This document shows positions 35,883 to 46,600 of a stretch of 64,000 nt of DNA, piece after piece. Position numbers and translations under genes: made by a program. The notes beneath the pieces were generated by a model that saw only the letters and a list, made by a program, of their open reading frames with translations, made no database searches and was not told the DNA's origin. The number at the start of each line of letters is the position of its first letter. Position 1 is the first letter of the stretch. The stretch is from assembly GCA_002710685.1 (NCBI GenBank), contig PALD01000033.1, positions 1 to 64,000 of the forward strand, given 5' to 3'. The DNA comes from Cytophagaceae bacterium (GTDB lineage Bacteria > Bacteroidota > Bacteroidia > Flavobacteriales > Flavobacteriaceae).

Positions 35883-36358
35883 GACCTCACCTCTTCTGCA
35901 CCCCTTATAACCTTTTCTTTCAAGCCTTGCTTGTAGGCCAAGATGCGGTCACGGACATCAGTATCTGAAGCGCCAATAATCTGTGCAGCAAGAATTCCGG
36001 CATTTTGAGCACCATCTAGTGCCACGGTCGCCACGGGAACCCCGCCTGGCATCTGTAAAATAGAAAGTACAGAATCCCAACCGTCAATACTGTTGCGTGA
36101 TTTTACGGGTACACCTATTACCGGCAATGGCGAAAGGCTGGCAATCATCCCGGGGAGGTGCGCGGCCCCGCCGGCACCGGCAATGATGACCTGGATGCCG
36201 CGTTCGTGCGCATGCTTGCCATAGTCAAAAAGCTTGTCTGGCGTGCGGTGCGCAGAGACGATATCCACTTCTGTCCCTATGCCAAACTCCTTTAAAATAT
36301 CTACTGCAGCCTGCATCACTGGCAGGTCGCTGGTACTGCCCATTATAATCCCAACCAT
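35873..36358 (-). CDS. purE: 5-(carboxyamino)imidazole ribonucleotide mutase PurE
   Basis: 161-residue enzyme of de novo purine synthesis converting N5-CAIR to CAIR. Family blocks: GIIMGSTSDLPVM, the active-site segment VSAHRTPDKLFDYG, GAGGAAHLPGMIAS, and VPVATVALDGAQNAGILAAQ. The class I length is normal. It is the second gene of a purK-purE operon with a 38-nt gap, so substrate from PurK passes directly to it. Confidence 0.96.
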   Translation of the reverse strand: MVGIIMGSTSDLPVMQAAVDILKEFGIGTEVDIVSAHRTPDKLFDYGKHAHERGIQVIIAGAGGAAHLPGMIASLSPLPVIGVPVKSRNSIDGWDSVLSILQMPGGVPVATVALDGAQNAGILAAQIIGASDTDVRDRILAYKQGLKEKVIRGAEEVRSKK

Positions 36359-36396
36359 AACTAATGTGTTTAAAATTTATCTATCCGGTAATCTAC

Positions 36397-37563
36397 CTAC
36401 CGCGGCGGTTTACTAATCACTTTTATTTCTTTTTTGACTTGCTCGGCGATTTTTCTGGCTTCCGCCAAATCACTATTTACGATGGTCACATGCCCCATCT
36501 TACGGAAGGGCCTAGTCTCCCTTTTGCCATAGATGTGGGGTGTTACCCCTTTCATCGCCATGATCTTCTCGATGTTTTCATACTGTACATCGCCTTGGTG
36601 GTTTTCATCACCTACCAGGTTTACCATCACGGCGCCCACTTTGCTTTCTGTGTCACCCAGGGGAAGGTCAAGAATGGCACGCAGGTGCTGCTCAAACTGA
36701 TTGGTAAAACTTCCTTCAATGCTATAATGCCCACTGTTGTGCGGCCTGGGGGCGACTTCGTTGACAAGGATGTTGTCGTCTTCGGTTTGAAACATCTCGA
36801 CGGCAAGCAGGCCCACATGTTCAAAAGCCTGTGAAACCTGCTGGGCAACTGCGCGCGCTTTTTCCGCGACAGCGTCATCAATACGTGCCGGGCATATCAC
36901 GTATTCCACCTGGTTTGCCTCTGGGTGAAATTCCATCTCCACCACGGGGTAGGTCTTGACCTGCCCGCGGGGATTGCGTGTCACGATAACGGCAAGTTCA
37001 TTTTTGAACGGGATCATATCCTCGGCAATACAGGGCACGTCTGGCAGGTTTTCTAAATCTGCGGCGGAACGGATTATGGAGACGCCTTTGCCATCATAAC
37101 CGCCCGTGGTGCTCTTCCATACAAAGGGGAAGGTGTGGTGGTTTGCCGCTATGGCATTGCGCAGGGTTTCCACATTCTTGTAGTGTTCAAAGGGAGCCGT
37201 GGGGATGCCCTGGTCCTTGTAAAATTTCTTCTGCCTGCCCTTGTCCTGAATGACCCTCAGGGTTTTTGGGCTGGGATATACCTTTGTGCCTTCGGCTTCA
37301 AGTTTTTCAAGCGCATCCACATTGATGGTCTCAATCTCAAAGGTGAGCAGGTCAACCTTTTTGCCAAATTCATAGACCGTGTCAAAGTCAGTGAGCGCAC
37401 CTTTTTCAAAGTGATTGCATGACATGCGGCAGGGCGCATCAGCACTGGGGTCAAGTACATAGGTTTGAATATCAAGCTTACGGGTGTCGTATAGCATCAT
37501 CTTGCCCAGCTGACCACCTCCCAGGATGCCCAGTTTAAAATCAGAAGAAAAATAATCTGCCAT
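36397..37563 (-). CDS. purK: 5-(carboxyamino)imidazole ribonucleotide synthase PurK
   Basis: 388-residue ATP-grasp enzyme carboxylating AIR with bicarbonate. It begins FKLGILGGGQLGKMMLYD, and has the ATP-grasp blocks PFVWKSTTGGYDGKG and NEVAPRPHNSGHYSIEGS. It precedes purE. A TACCTTTG box (37613-37620, minus strand) lies 49 nt upstream of the ATG. A palindrome (36456-36470) encodes LAEARK near the C-terminus. Confidence 0.96.
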   Translation of the reverse strand: MADYFSSDFKLGILGGGQLGKMMLYDTRKLDIQTYVLDPSADAPCRMSCNHFEKGALTDFDTVYEFGKKVDLLTFEIETINVDALEKLEAEGTKVYPSPKTLRVIQDKGRQKKFYKDQGIPTAPFEHYKNVETLRNAIAANHHTFPFVWKSTTGGYDGKGVSIIRSAADLENLPDVPCIAEDMIPFKNELAVIVTRNPRGQVKTYPVVEMEFHPEANQVEYVICPARIDDAVAEKARAVAQQVSQAFEHVGLLAVEMFQTEDDNILVNEVAPRPHNSGHYSIEGSFTNQFEQHLRAILDLPLGDTESKVGAVMVNLVGDENHQGDVQYENIEKIMAMKGVTPHIYGKRETRPFRKMGHVTIVNSDLAEARKIAEQVKKEIKVISKPPR

Positions 37564-37612
37564 GGATCGTGTTGCTCTTTAGGAGGTTAATACATTTTTT
37601 CCATAAAGCATA

Positions 37613-37620
37613 CAAAGGTA
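37613..37620 (-). promoter_or_regulatory. -7 promoter box for purK-purE
   Basis: TACCTTTG on the minus strand (TAnnTTTG), 49 nt before the purK ATG. Confidence 0.55.
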
Positions 37621-37687
37621 CTTTTTTGGCTTCTAATGCGCCAATACACCATGAAAAATCTATGGCCTGCCATGTGGTTGGTTTTCG

Positions 37688-37695
37688 TATCTTTG
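37688..37695 (+). promoter_or_regulatory. -7 promoter box for the hpt-adk fusion
   Basis: TATCTTTG (TAnnTTTG), 27 nt before ATG 37723, divergent from the purK promoter. Confidence 0.55.
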
Positions 37696-37722
37696 GCGTT
37701 CATTTTTTCGCCATAGCGCACC

Positions 37723-38829
37723 ATGATTAAACTGCACGAGCTTTATTTTGAGAAATATATCCACGCGCCAGTAATTGAAGAGGCAATAGATAGGGTCGCG
37801 GGACAGATCAATGCTGAATTTGGCGATAAGAATCCCATTTTTCTTGTGATCCTCAATGGGGCCTTTAAGTTTGCCAGCGATGTAATAAGCCGTTTTAAGG
37901 GCGATTGTGAGGTGGAGTTCATGAAGCTGAGCTCATACGACGGTACAGAGACCACGGGCAATGTGGTGGTACAGTTACCGCTTGAGGTTGACCTTGAAGA
38001 CCGTCATGTGGTGATCATAGAGGACGTGGTAGATAGTGGCAATACCATCGAGATGTTGTTGACAAGCCTTGTGCACAGCGGTGTTGCCAGGTGCCATATC
38101 GCCAGCCTGTTTTTTAAGCCAAAATCCTATACCAAGGAATACAAGATCCACTATGTGGGCATGGAGATAGAAAATGATTTTATAGTAGGTTATGGGCTGG
38201 ATTACAACGGTCTGGGCCGTAACCTCAACGAAGTATATAAATTAAAAAGCAATATAATGACCAATCTGGTTTTGTTTGGCCCCCCAGGAGCAGGAAAGGG
38301 AACCCAAGCCTCGATACTTAAAGAAGAATATAATCTTGTGCACATTTCAACGGGAGACGTTTTTAGATATAACATCAAGAATGCAACCGAGCTGGGCACC
38401 CTGGCAAAATCATATATGGATAAAGGTCAGCTGGTCCCTGATGAAGTCACCATAAAGATGCTCAGTGCAGAAGTAGATAAAAACGCAGATGCAAAGGGAT
38501 TTATCTTTGATGGTTTTCCACGTACCACGGCACAAGCAGAGGCACTTGATGTCCTGCTTGAAGAAAAGGGCACACAGGTATCTGCCATGGTTGCCCTTGA
38601 GGTAGATGATGAGGTCCTGGTACAGCGCCTGCTTGAACGGGGCAAAACTTCAGGAAGAAAGGACGACGCCAATGAACAAGTGATACGCGACCGCATCAAG
38701 GTATATTACAACGAGACCTCGATCCTTAAAGGGTATTACCAGGAGCAGGACAAGTATCACGGTGTTGACGGCATAGGCGACATTGACCAGATTACTGCAC
38801 GGTTGCGACAGGTAATCGATAAACTATAA
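37723..38829 (+). CDS. Hypoxanthine phosphoribosyltransferase-adenylate kinase fusion
   Basis: 368 residues in one frame. Residues 1-176 form a purine phosphoribosyltransferase (PRPP loop VVIIEDVVDSGNT at 96-108), which converts hypoxanthine/guanine to IMP/GMP. Residues 179-368 form adenylate kinase (P-loop GPPGAGKGT at 186-194, DGFPRTTAQAEAL, short LID), which interconverts AMP, ATP and ADP. The boundary KSNIMTNLVLF has no linker: Met179 (38257) is exactly where free Adk would start. This suggests loss of the hpt stop codon, and internal initiation might still give free Adk. Confidence 0.93.
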   Translation: MIKLHELYFEKYIHAPVIEEAIDRVAGQINAEFGDKNPIFLVILNGAFKFASDVISRFKGDCEVEFMKLSSYDGTETTGNVVVQLPLEVDLEDRHVVIIEDVVDSGNTIEMLLTSLVHSGVARCHIASLFFKPKSYTKEYKIHYVGMEIENDFIVGYGLDYNGLGRNLNEVYKLKSNIMTNLVLFGPPGAGKGTQASILKEEYNLVHISTGDVFRYNIKNATELGTLAKSYMDKGQLVPDEVTIKMLSAEVDKNADAKGFIFDGFPRTTAQAEALDVLLEEKGTQVSAMVALEVDDEVLVQRLLERGKTSGRKDDANEQVIRDRIKVYYNETSILKGYYQEQDKYHGVDGIGDIDQITARLRQVIDKL

Positions 38830-39085
38830 AGGTTCGCTCTTAAACGTTCACGGTTATATTCTGCCGAATGGCTAAAATCTGAAAATGGGAAGAATTAGGG
38901 GGCTGACAAAAATGGCAAGAAATATTTGCTTGAACGTTCAGGAAATAAGAGGTTAAGAATGTTTATGGCTTACGCCAAAGAATCCTGTCACGAACTGAAA
39001 TCCCCAATTAAGGGCCAAAATTTAAATAGCTGTTAATGATATGTGATATATACTTAATGGTAAACAGTAAACTGACAACAGAAAC

Positions 39086-40102
39086 ATGACGGAAGGGAAT
39101 TTTGTAGATTATGTGAAAATGCACGTGAATTCTGGAAAGGGAGGGGCTGGTAGTGCCCACTTGCGCAGGGAAAAATTTGTGGCTAAAGGGGGTCCTGATG
39201 GTGGAGATGGTGGCCGTGGTGGGCATATCATCGCAAGGGCAAATCCGCAGTTGTGGACCTTGCTGCACCTTAAGTTCAAGCGGCACATCAAGGCTGGGCA
39301 CGGTGCAAATGGAGGGAAACAGACCAGTACCGGTGCTGATGGAGAAGATATTTACCTGGAAGTACCCCTGGGCACGGTCATCAAAGATACCGATACAGAT
39401 GAGGTGATTGGTGAGATCACAGATACCGAAAAGGAAATCATAATCGCCGAGGGCGGTAAGGGCGGTCTGGGCAACGACCATTTTAAGTCAGCCACAAACC
39501 AGACACCACGTTACGCACAGCCCGGGCTACCCGGTGTAGAGCGCAACATTACCATGGAACTCAAGGTACTTGCAGATGTAGGTCTTGTGGGTTTCCCCAA
39601 TGCCGGAAAATCCACCTTGCTTTCTGTGATAACGGCGGCAAAGCCCAAGATAGCAGATTATGAGTTCACGACCCTGAAGCCTAATTTGGGAATCGTGCAA
39701 TATCGGGATTTTAAGACCTTTGTCATTGCAGATATCCCCGGGATAATCGAGGGTGCGGCCGAAGGAAAAGGCCTGGGATACCGTTTTTTGCGTCACATTG
39801 AGCGCAACTCCACATTGCTTTTCATGATCCCGGCAGATGCTGATGATATAGGGGAGCAATACAGGATCCTGCTGCACGAGCTTGAAAAATATAATCCTGA
39901 AATGCTGGATAAAGACAGGCTTATCGCCATTACTAAAAGTGATATGCTGGATGCAGAGCTCAAGGCAGAATTAACGGAGGAGCTTGACAAGAGCCTGCCG
40001 CTGCCCTATATTTTTATTTCTTCGGTGGCGCAACAGGGGCTTACCGAGCTTAAGGACAAACTATGGGAAATGCTCAATAAACCCACCGAAAAGGAGATTT
40101 AG
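39086..40102 (+). CDS. obg: Obg family GTPase
   Basis: 338-residue ribosome-associated GTPase. The Gly-rich Obg domain ([42 protein letters not shown]) precedes the G domain ([29 protein letters not shown]). It assists late assembly of the large ribosomal subunit and stress responses, as known for Obg. The length is that of the short Bacteroidota form. The 256-nt spacer before it (38830-39085) holds one palindrome at 38966-38980 and no gene. Confidence 0.96.
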   Translation: MTEGNFVDYVKMHVNSGKGGAGSAHLRREKFVAKGGPDGGDGGRGGHIIARANPQLWTLLHLKFKRHIKAGHGANGGKQTSTGADGEDIYLEVPLGTVIKDTDTDEVIGEITDTEKEIIIAEGGKGGLGNDHFKSATNQTPRYAQPGLPGVERNITMELKVLADVGLVGFPNAGKSTLLSVITAAKPKIADYEFTTLKPNLGIVQYRDFKTFVIADIPGIIEGAAEGKGLGYRFLRHIERNSTLLFMIPADADDIGEQYRILLHELEKYNPEMLDKDRLIAITKSDMLDAELKAELTEELDKSLPLPYIFISSVAQQGLTELKDKLWEMLNKPTEKEI

Positions 40103-40160
40103 GTTTTTCTTGGTGAGTGATTATCGGTTTTTTAGCTATTTTTAGTTAAAAGCAAATGCT

Positions 40161-40685
40161 ATGAAAAAAATTGTTTCCCTTTTGGCGCTAAGCCTTATCC
40201 TTGTTTCTTGTGGTGGGGTGAAGGTGGCCTACGACTATGATGAGCAGGCTGATTTCAGCACGTTAAAAACCTATAATTATATCCCTGATATGCAAAGTGG
40301 CCTAAGTCAGCTAGACCTTAACCGCTTGATGAATGCCACTGATGCAATCCTGCAAGAACAGGGCTATGCACTGAGCGACAACCCGGATTTTCTCATCAAT
40401 GTGATGAGTGACCGCTATGAGGAGCGCGCAAATAATAATGTAGGCATAGGCATAGGTGGTGGTAGCGGCGGAGTAGGTGTGGGCATAGGTGGTGGGATCC
40501 CCATAGGCGGGACCAAAATGCGCCAGCAAATCACCATGGATGTCGTGGATGCTGATAAGGATGTATTGATTTGGCAAGCAGATGCCGTGGGGACATTGCC
40601 CACAAGTACCACCCCAGAGCAGCGCATTGCATTTTTTACCAAGGTTGCCACAAAAATTCTTGAAGGTTTTCCCCCAGGAAGATAA
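40161..40685 (+). CDS. DUF4136 lipoprotein
   Basis: 174 residues with a lipoprotein leader (LILVSCGGVKV; Cys17) and the DUF4136 pattern: YDYDEQADFSTLKTYNYIPD at the N-terminus, then a Gly-rich stretch (GIGIGGGSGGVGVGIGGGIP) and a beta-rich end (QITMDVVDADKDVLIWQADA). It should be anchored in the envelope. Function unknown; proteins of this family are common in Bacteroidota. Its stop is immediately followed by the stop of the convergent alpha-2-macroglobulin gene. Confidence 0.85.
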   Translation: MKKIVSLLALSLILVSCGGVKVAYDYDEQADFSTLKTYNYIPDMQSGLSQLDLNRLMNATDAILQEQGYALSDNPDFLINVMSDRYEERANNNVGIGIGGGSGGVGVGIGGGIPIGGTKMRQQITMDVVDADKDVLIWQADAVGTLPTSTTPEQRIAFFTKVATKILEGFPPGR

Positions 40686-43600
40686 TCATTCATCAATCTT
40701 AACGGTAAGGCCTTGTGTATGTCCTCCAAATTCTGGGGCATACATGTTTTCTATGGTCGTTATACCGTTGCTAAAGGTCCCGGCATTGTTGGCTCTTAAG
40801 GTATATTCTACCACATATGTTCCTTTTTTCAACTGGTCAAAAAAGAAATTTGTGGCCGCATCCCGCGTACTTTGATAGTAGGAGGTTCCATCTTGATATT
40901 TATATTCAGAGAGCACTTCCGTGGGTTCAAGTCCACTGGCGCGCATATCTTTTACATGCACATAATCCATATCCACATCCGTGCGAAGGGTCAATCGCAC
41001 CGTGACCAGATCTCCAATTTTAATAGGTGTTTCGGTTGAAATTTGCTTGAGCTTCTTCCCGCTGCCGGTAGTGGTGGTCACAAAAACTTCTTTGTCCACG
41101 CTGAGCTTTCCGTTAGCATCGGGTTGCACCTTGTCCAGGTTTTCAAAATATTGCCAGTACACGCCACCATAGCCCGGCTGCTCGTTATTGTTTTTAACCG
41201 TTACCTTGGCAAATGCGGGTGTGATTTCTGTTTTGTCCCAGTCTTTTTTCAGGTATCCCGTTGCGGTTTCTTTTTTGGCTGTAGCCAAATCTTCCATGTC
41301 CATTTTTTCAGTGCCCACAGTAAATTTGGTCCTGTTCGCAATGGGCAGCCAGTCTTCTCCCTGAAGCAACAATGCATAGATAGCTTCGGTGGTTGATTTT
41401 GTGGTTTGCCAGCTATTGGTCCTTTTGTTTTGCAATAGCCATATCTTTAACTCTTCGATGGTTTTTGTGTCTTCGGTTATTTCTGAAAATGCCTCTATGA
41501 AAAGCGCTTGTGTCTCGATGGGCGCATCATACCACCACCAGTTGCTCGTGGTGGTTTTCCAGTACATCCCGTTTTCACTTGATTGTACGGCGCTTTCCTT
41601 GAGTCCCGTAAGTATTTTTTTGGCGAAAGCCTTATCACCCATCCTTGAAGCAATCAGGGCGAGGAGTGCGTTTTTGTAATTGCTGTTTTGGCTCCAGGCT
41701 GTTTTATGAAATTCCATCGTCTTGCCCGCAATCCTGCTGAGCTGCTCATTAAAGGGATGCTCCTTGAGATAAAAGCTCCTGGCGTAGAGGTAATGCAGCA
41801 ATGCCGGGTTTTTATAAAAACCTGCCTCGTCCCTAGATGATTTTTCATGCTGCGCAAACCGGGAGAGCAGGTCGCTGTCTAGGTATTGAATGGCGGAATA
41901 TTCCAGGGTTTCTGCATCAATCTCGACGCCCAGTTTGTGCAGGTGGCCCAGTCCTGCAAGAATATGTTGCGTTATAAACAGGTTGGGGCTGCCCCCTGAA
42001 AACCATGGGAAGGCGCCATTGTCCAGTTGCTGATTCTCGAGTTTTTTTAATATTTCCTGCTGTTCGGTAGCCAATTTTTTCAGGTCAAAAAGCTGTGCGA
42101 TTCTTTGTTTCTTTTCTGCATCAGATTGTGCATCCCTCAACCACGGGGTTTCTGCCAGGATGATTGATTTAAGCTCAGCATTTTTTTCCAGGTTGGTAAG
42201 CTTGTCTCCATTTTCTTCCCAGGCTTTGAAGACCCCGGCAATCTTGGGATTTGAGTTCAAGATGTGTGCACCCAGGCTATTGGCATAAAGCCGGGCAAAC
42301 GTTTGCTCTGCACATTCATGGGGAAACTCCATTAAGTACGGTAGGGACTGTATCGCGAACCATACGGGGTTTGAGGTATATTCTAAGGTGAATTTATGGT
42401 TCTTGAGCGTGGGGCTGGTGTTATCCCGTAGTTGCTCCAGGGTCACGGTTTGGCTTTTGCCGCCCCGCACAAACAGCGATTTGCTTTCGGTTATCAAGAG
42501 GCTATTGGTAAGTACTGGCAAACTGTTTTCTTCTCCGTCTGTAAAATTTCCGGCTTTCGCCAAAACCTTGTACGTCACGGCTTCAACGCCGTCTGGGATA
42601 TTTAATTCCCAGCTCACAGAGGTACTGTTTTTAGCGGCAATGGTAAAGGTAGTACTGGATTTTTTATTGCCCAGTTTATCATCAATGGTCTCCATGGTCA
42701 ACGCATCAAATAGCTGTAATTGCGCAATGCCGTTCATGGGTTCAGCGGTAAGGTTTGTCACTTTTGCCTTCAGGGTTATTTTGTCACCTTCTCTTAAAAA
42801 CCGGGGGGCATTGGGAGAAATGCTCAGGTCTTTTTGAGTAACCACGGTGTTTTCCAGATAGCCTGTTTCCCATTTTTTGTTATGGGCAAGTAGGCGCAGC
42901 TTCCATTGCGTCAATGCTTCGGGTGAGGTAAAATCAATGCTGAACTCACCGTTTTTATTCGCCGTAAGGTGAGGAAAAAAGAAGGCAGTTTCATCTAGGT
43001 TCTTGCGCGTTTCTACTTGGGCTACTTCTTCAAGGGCATTTTTTGTGGTGATGATCAAAACACCGTTAGCACCCCGTGCACCATACAGGGATGTTGCAGC
43101 GGCATCTTTAAGCACATTGATCGTACTGATGTTTGAAGAATTCATATCTAGGTCATCCAGTTCCATGGGCATCCCATCAACGATAACGAGTAGATTTTTA
43201 TCTCCTGTAAGTGATGACATCCCCCGGATGCGTATGGAAGAAGGAGCACTAGCGATAACCTCCGTTTTTGAAGCCTGAACCCCGGCAACACGGCCCGCCA
43301 GGATATCATTTAAGGCATTGTTTTCAATAGTTACTGAACTTACCGCACCAGTCAGGTTTTTTTTCTCCTGAACGCCATATCCCACAACCACGACCTCATC
43401 AAGACTTTCATTTGAGGCCTGTAGCATGAGATGGATATTGTTATCGCGATTAGACATAACTTCCTGGTCAGTATAACCTATATAAGAAAATACTAGCACA
43501 TCGCCCGAAGAGGTGTTCAAACCAAATTCTCCATCAAAATTGGATTGTGTACCTACATCTGTGCCCTTGATGAGCACGGACACTCCAGGAAGCGGCACCC

Positions 43601-46600
43601 CGTTTTCATCAGTGACAATACCCTTGGTGTTTCCTTCTATTTTTATGTTTCGTTTTGTAACGGTGGCCGCCAGGTATGTGCGATATTCTGAAGAATTAGG
43701 GTCTCCAAAATCAAAACCATAATCATACAAGCGGTCAAATCTTGTCCAGATACTGTTTGTATTTGGGTTGAACCAGTAATTACCGTTTTTATTGAAATTT
43801 AAGATGTCATTGCCTTGAACTCTTACATGCGGAAAATCATAACCTCTGTAACCCCTGTTGAAACCAGTATATGTCTCCCAGTCCTTTTGTGTGAACTGGT
43901 CTAGCGATGCATCATACATGGAGGCGAGTATTTCTGCATCTGGGGTAGAACCATCTTCATTTTTTACCATAAAGCTCCATTGCTCATCGAGCCCGGGCCG
44001 AATTTTGTTCCTAAAGGTTTTTGTGCCCAATACCAGTTTATTTCCTTTTGTTTCGGGCAGGTTGATCACTGGATTTTCAGTTATCCATTGACCATCCTTA
44101 AAGCCTATGACCTGAAGCATGAAACGGTTTGTGCTGCTTTCTGGAAACGGTATGGTAAGCACCCTTTTACCATGTAGGTCCAGGTCTTTTTTAAAGATGG
44201 TTTTCTGCCCGTCATACATTCTTACCTTGAGCGGTAGGGATGCATACCCGGTGAGTAGCTCCAGCTGTAAGGGTTCATCACGGGATAGTTCATCGTTCAG
44301 GATGTTGTAAGCAAAGACCTTGTTGTCCGGCAGTTTGGTTTCTTTGGGGTCGATAATGGAAAATGTTTTTATCGCTTCCGCGGAAGCGCCACCCTCAGTA
44401 TCCACGTTGAGCTCAAGGCTATACTCACCGGATGCCCAGCCGCGCGACACGTGCAGCTCCTTTGAGAAAGCACCCTGCGTCTCAAAGGTCGATTCATGTA
44501 CAAGTTCACCATACTGCCAGTTGCTGCTGTCACCTTCATCAAAGTAGGGTTCACTGGGAAAAGCCTGGGCAAAGTCACTTTCTGAAATGGTTTGAATCTC
44601 GGGTGCCTGCCATAGGCGTTTGTTCACCACACGTGACGGTGCTATCTTTTTATAGATCTTGATCGTGCCCTTTGCCGGTGTGGAAAAGCCATTGAGGTTT
44701 ATGGTCTCTACTTTTATATGGAGTTCCTGGCCTATTTTTGCCAAGGCGTCAACCATTAGATTTGCCCTCAAATTGTTCTTGCTTATTTTAAAACCGGTAT
44801 TTGAACTGCGGGTCTCACCGCTTACATCAGTGATGGTGGCATCAATGGTATACTGGTAAAACGTGTTTTTTTCTTGACTGAGGGTATCCTGGATTTTAAA
44901 TGCAATTTCAAAATCACCATTAACATCAGTAAAAATAGTATCATTGGCGATTTGCACCTCTTCTGTTGCGCTGTAGTACCATCGACCATCAAATTGTTTT
45001 CGGTTGATGGTATATGCTACAGGTAACTCAACCAGTTTTGCCCCCATAAATGAAGTTGCGCCACCGTGTATTGTAACACTGTCCCCGGGCGTGTACGTTT
45101 CTTTGATTTCATCAAAAGCCACTTCAAAAGTGGGACGTTTGTACTCCTCGACCTTAAAGGATGTCGTTTGATAATCAAAATCCCACGCCGTGTCCCAAAA
45201 CACGCTATCCTCCTCATAATCTTCATCAACATAGATGTCAAAATCCCCGGTCATGGTCGTTTTGGGCAATGTGAACTCACCTGAAACAGAGCCGTATTCA
45301 TTGGTTTTTAAACGTATTTCTTGAATTTCATTACCATTAGCATCGTCAACATATACTGTTACATATTCATTGGGCACTACTGAGGTTGTATCATTGTAAT
45401 GCAATAATAGCACTCCCTTAAAATAGACCTTTTGCCCAGGCCTGTAGATTGCGCGGTCAATATAGACAAGGCTTTTTGAGATAGAGTCCAGGGATCTACC
45501 ATCATCATCCCGGTGATATTGTGGTGAGGCATACTCAATGATTTCTGTGGTGTCACCTTCTTTTTGCAATGTAATCGTGGGAACGCGCTTGATGTTATGA
45601 TATTTGGGCACTGGGATTTCGCCTTGAGCGTCAGTATACCCTTTAAACAAGAGGTTTGAGGATTGCATGGGGAAATTACGAAAGGTGGCTACCTCTAAAT
45701 TTTCAATGGGTTTGCCAGATTTTCTATCTGCAACTATGATGCGCTCGGTATCATTGAAGGTCATGATGACCCCATCAATATCCGTAACCTTCAGGGTAAA
45801 ATAATTAAACTTGTCCTGTGGCCACATTTTAGGGCTGGTGGCATAGATAAAATAGCTGCCCAGGTCCAGGCCGGGTATCATCAACTCCGTACTGTGGTTG
45901 TTGAGGTCATCGCCTTTTGGCAAAAAGAAATTGCCTGCATACACCGGTTTTCTCTTTAAGATGGCCTGTAGGCTTGAATCCTGTATAGATTTAAAATGTA
46001 TGTTAGCAGGTTGGTCTTCCTCTATTTTATAGACCGAAAGATACAGGGAGTCCATGGCTTTGTATTCGGTAAAAAAACGGATTGCCTGATTGCTGGCAAC
46101 AGCCTTGGACGATCGTATGCTCAATGTGGGATTGGTAAGTTCTTTTTTTAGCGCAGCGGCTTGTTGAGTAAACGCGGTGCTGGGATACTCTTTGATCACC
46201 TGCTCCACGAGTGTCAATGCCCTGCGGTGGTAATCTGGATATTTAAGCAGGTATTTACCATTCTTTATTTTTTTTAAACGGTTGATTTCTTCCCTGGTGT
46301 AAGGGGCTTCGTCCATGTTTTTATCATCCATCTTTACCCCGCCCTTCCTGTTATATTGCGTTGCAAGCTCCAGTAAGACCATGGCGGCAGTACCCTTGTT
46401 TTCATATTTTTTGGCCAGGTTTTTTAATGCAGCTTCATACAGTGGCCAGGTATTTTTACCCTGGTAATTGGCGTACACAAACTTTAAGCGTTCAAGTACA
46501 TTGTGAACATATACTGGTTCATCACCATTTAGGTTGGTTTTCTCCAGGCTTTGATAGGCCTTTAGCGCATTTATTTTAGAATATATACTGTCATTGCTGG

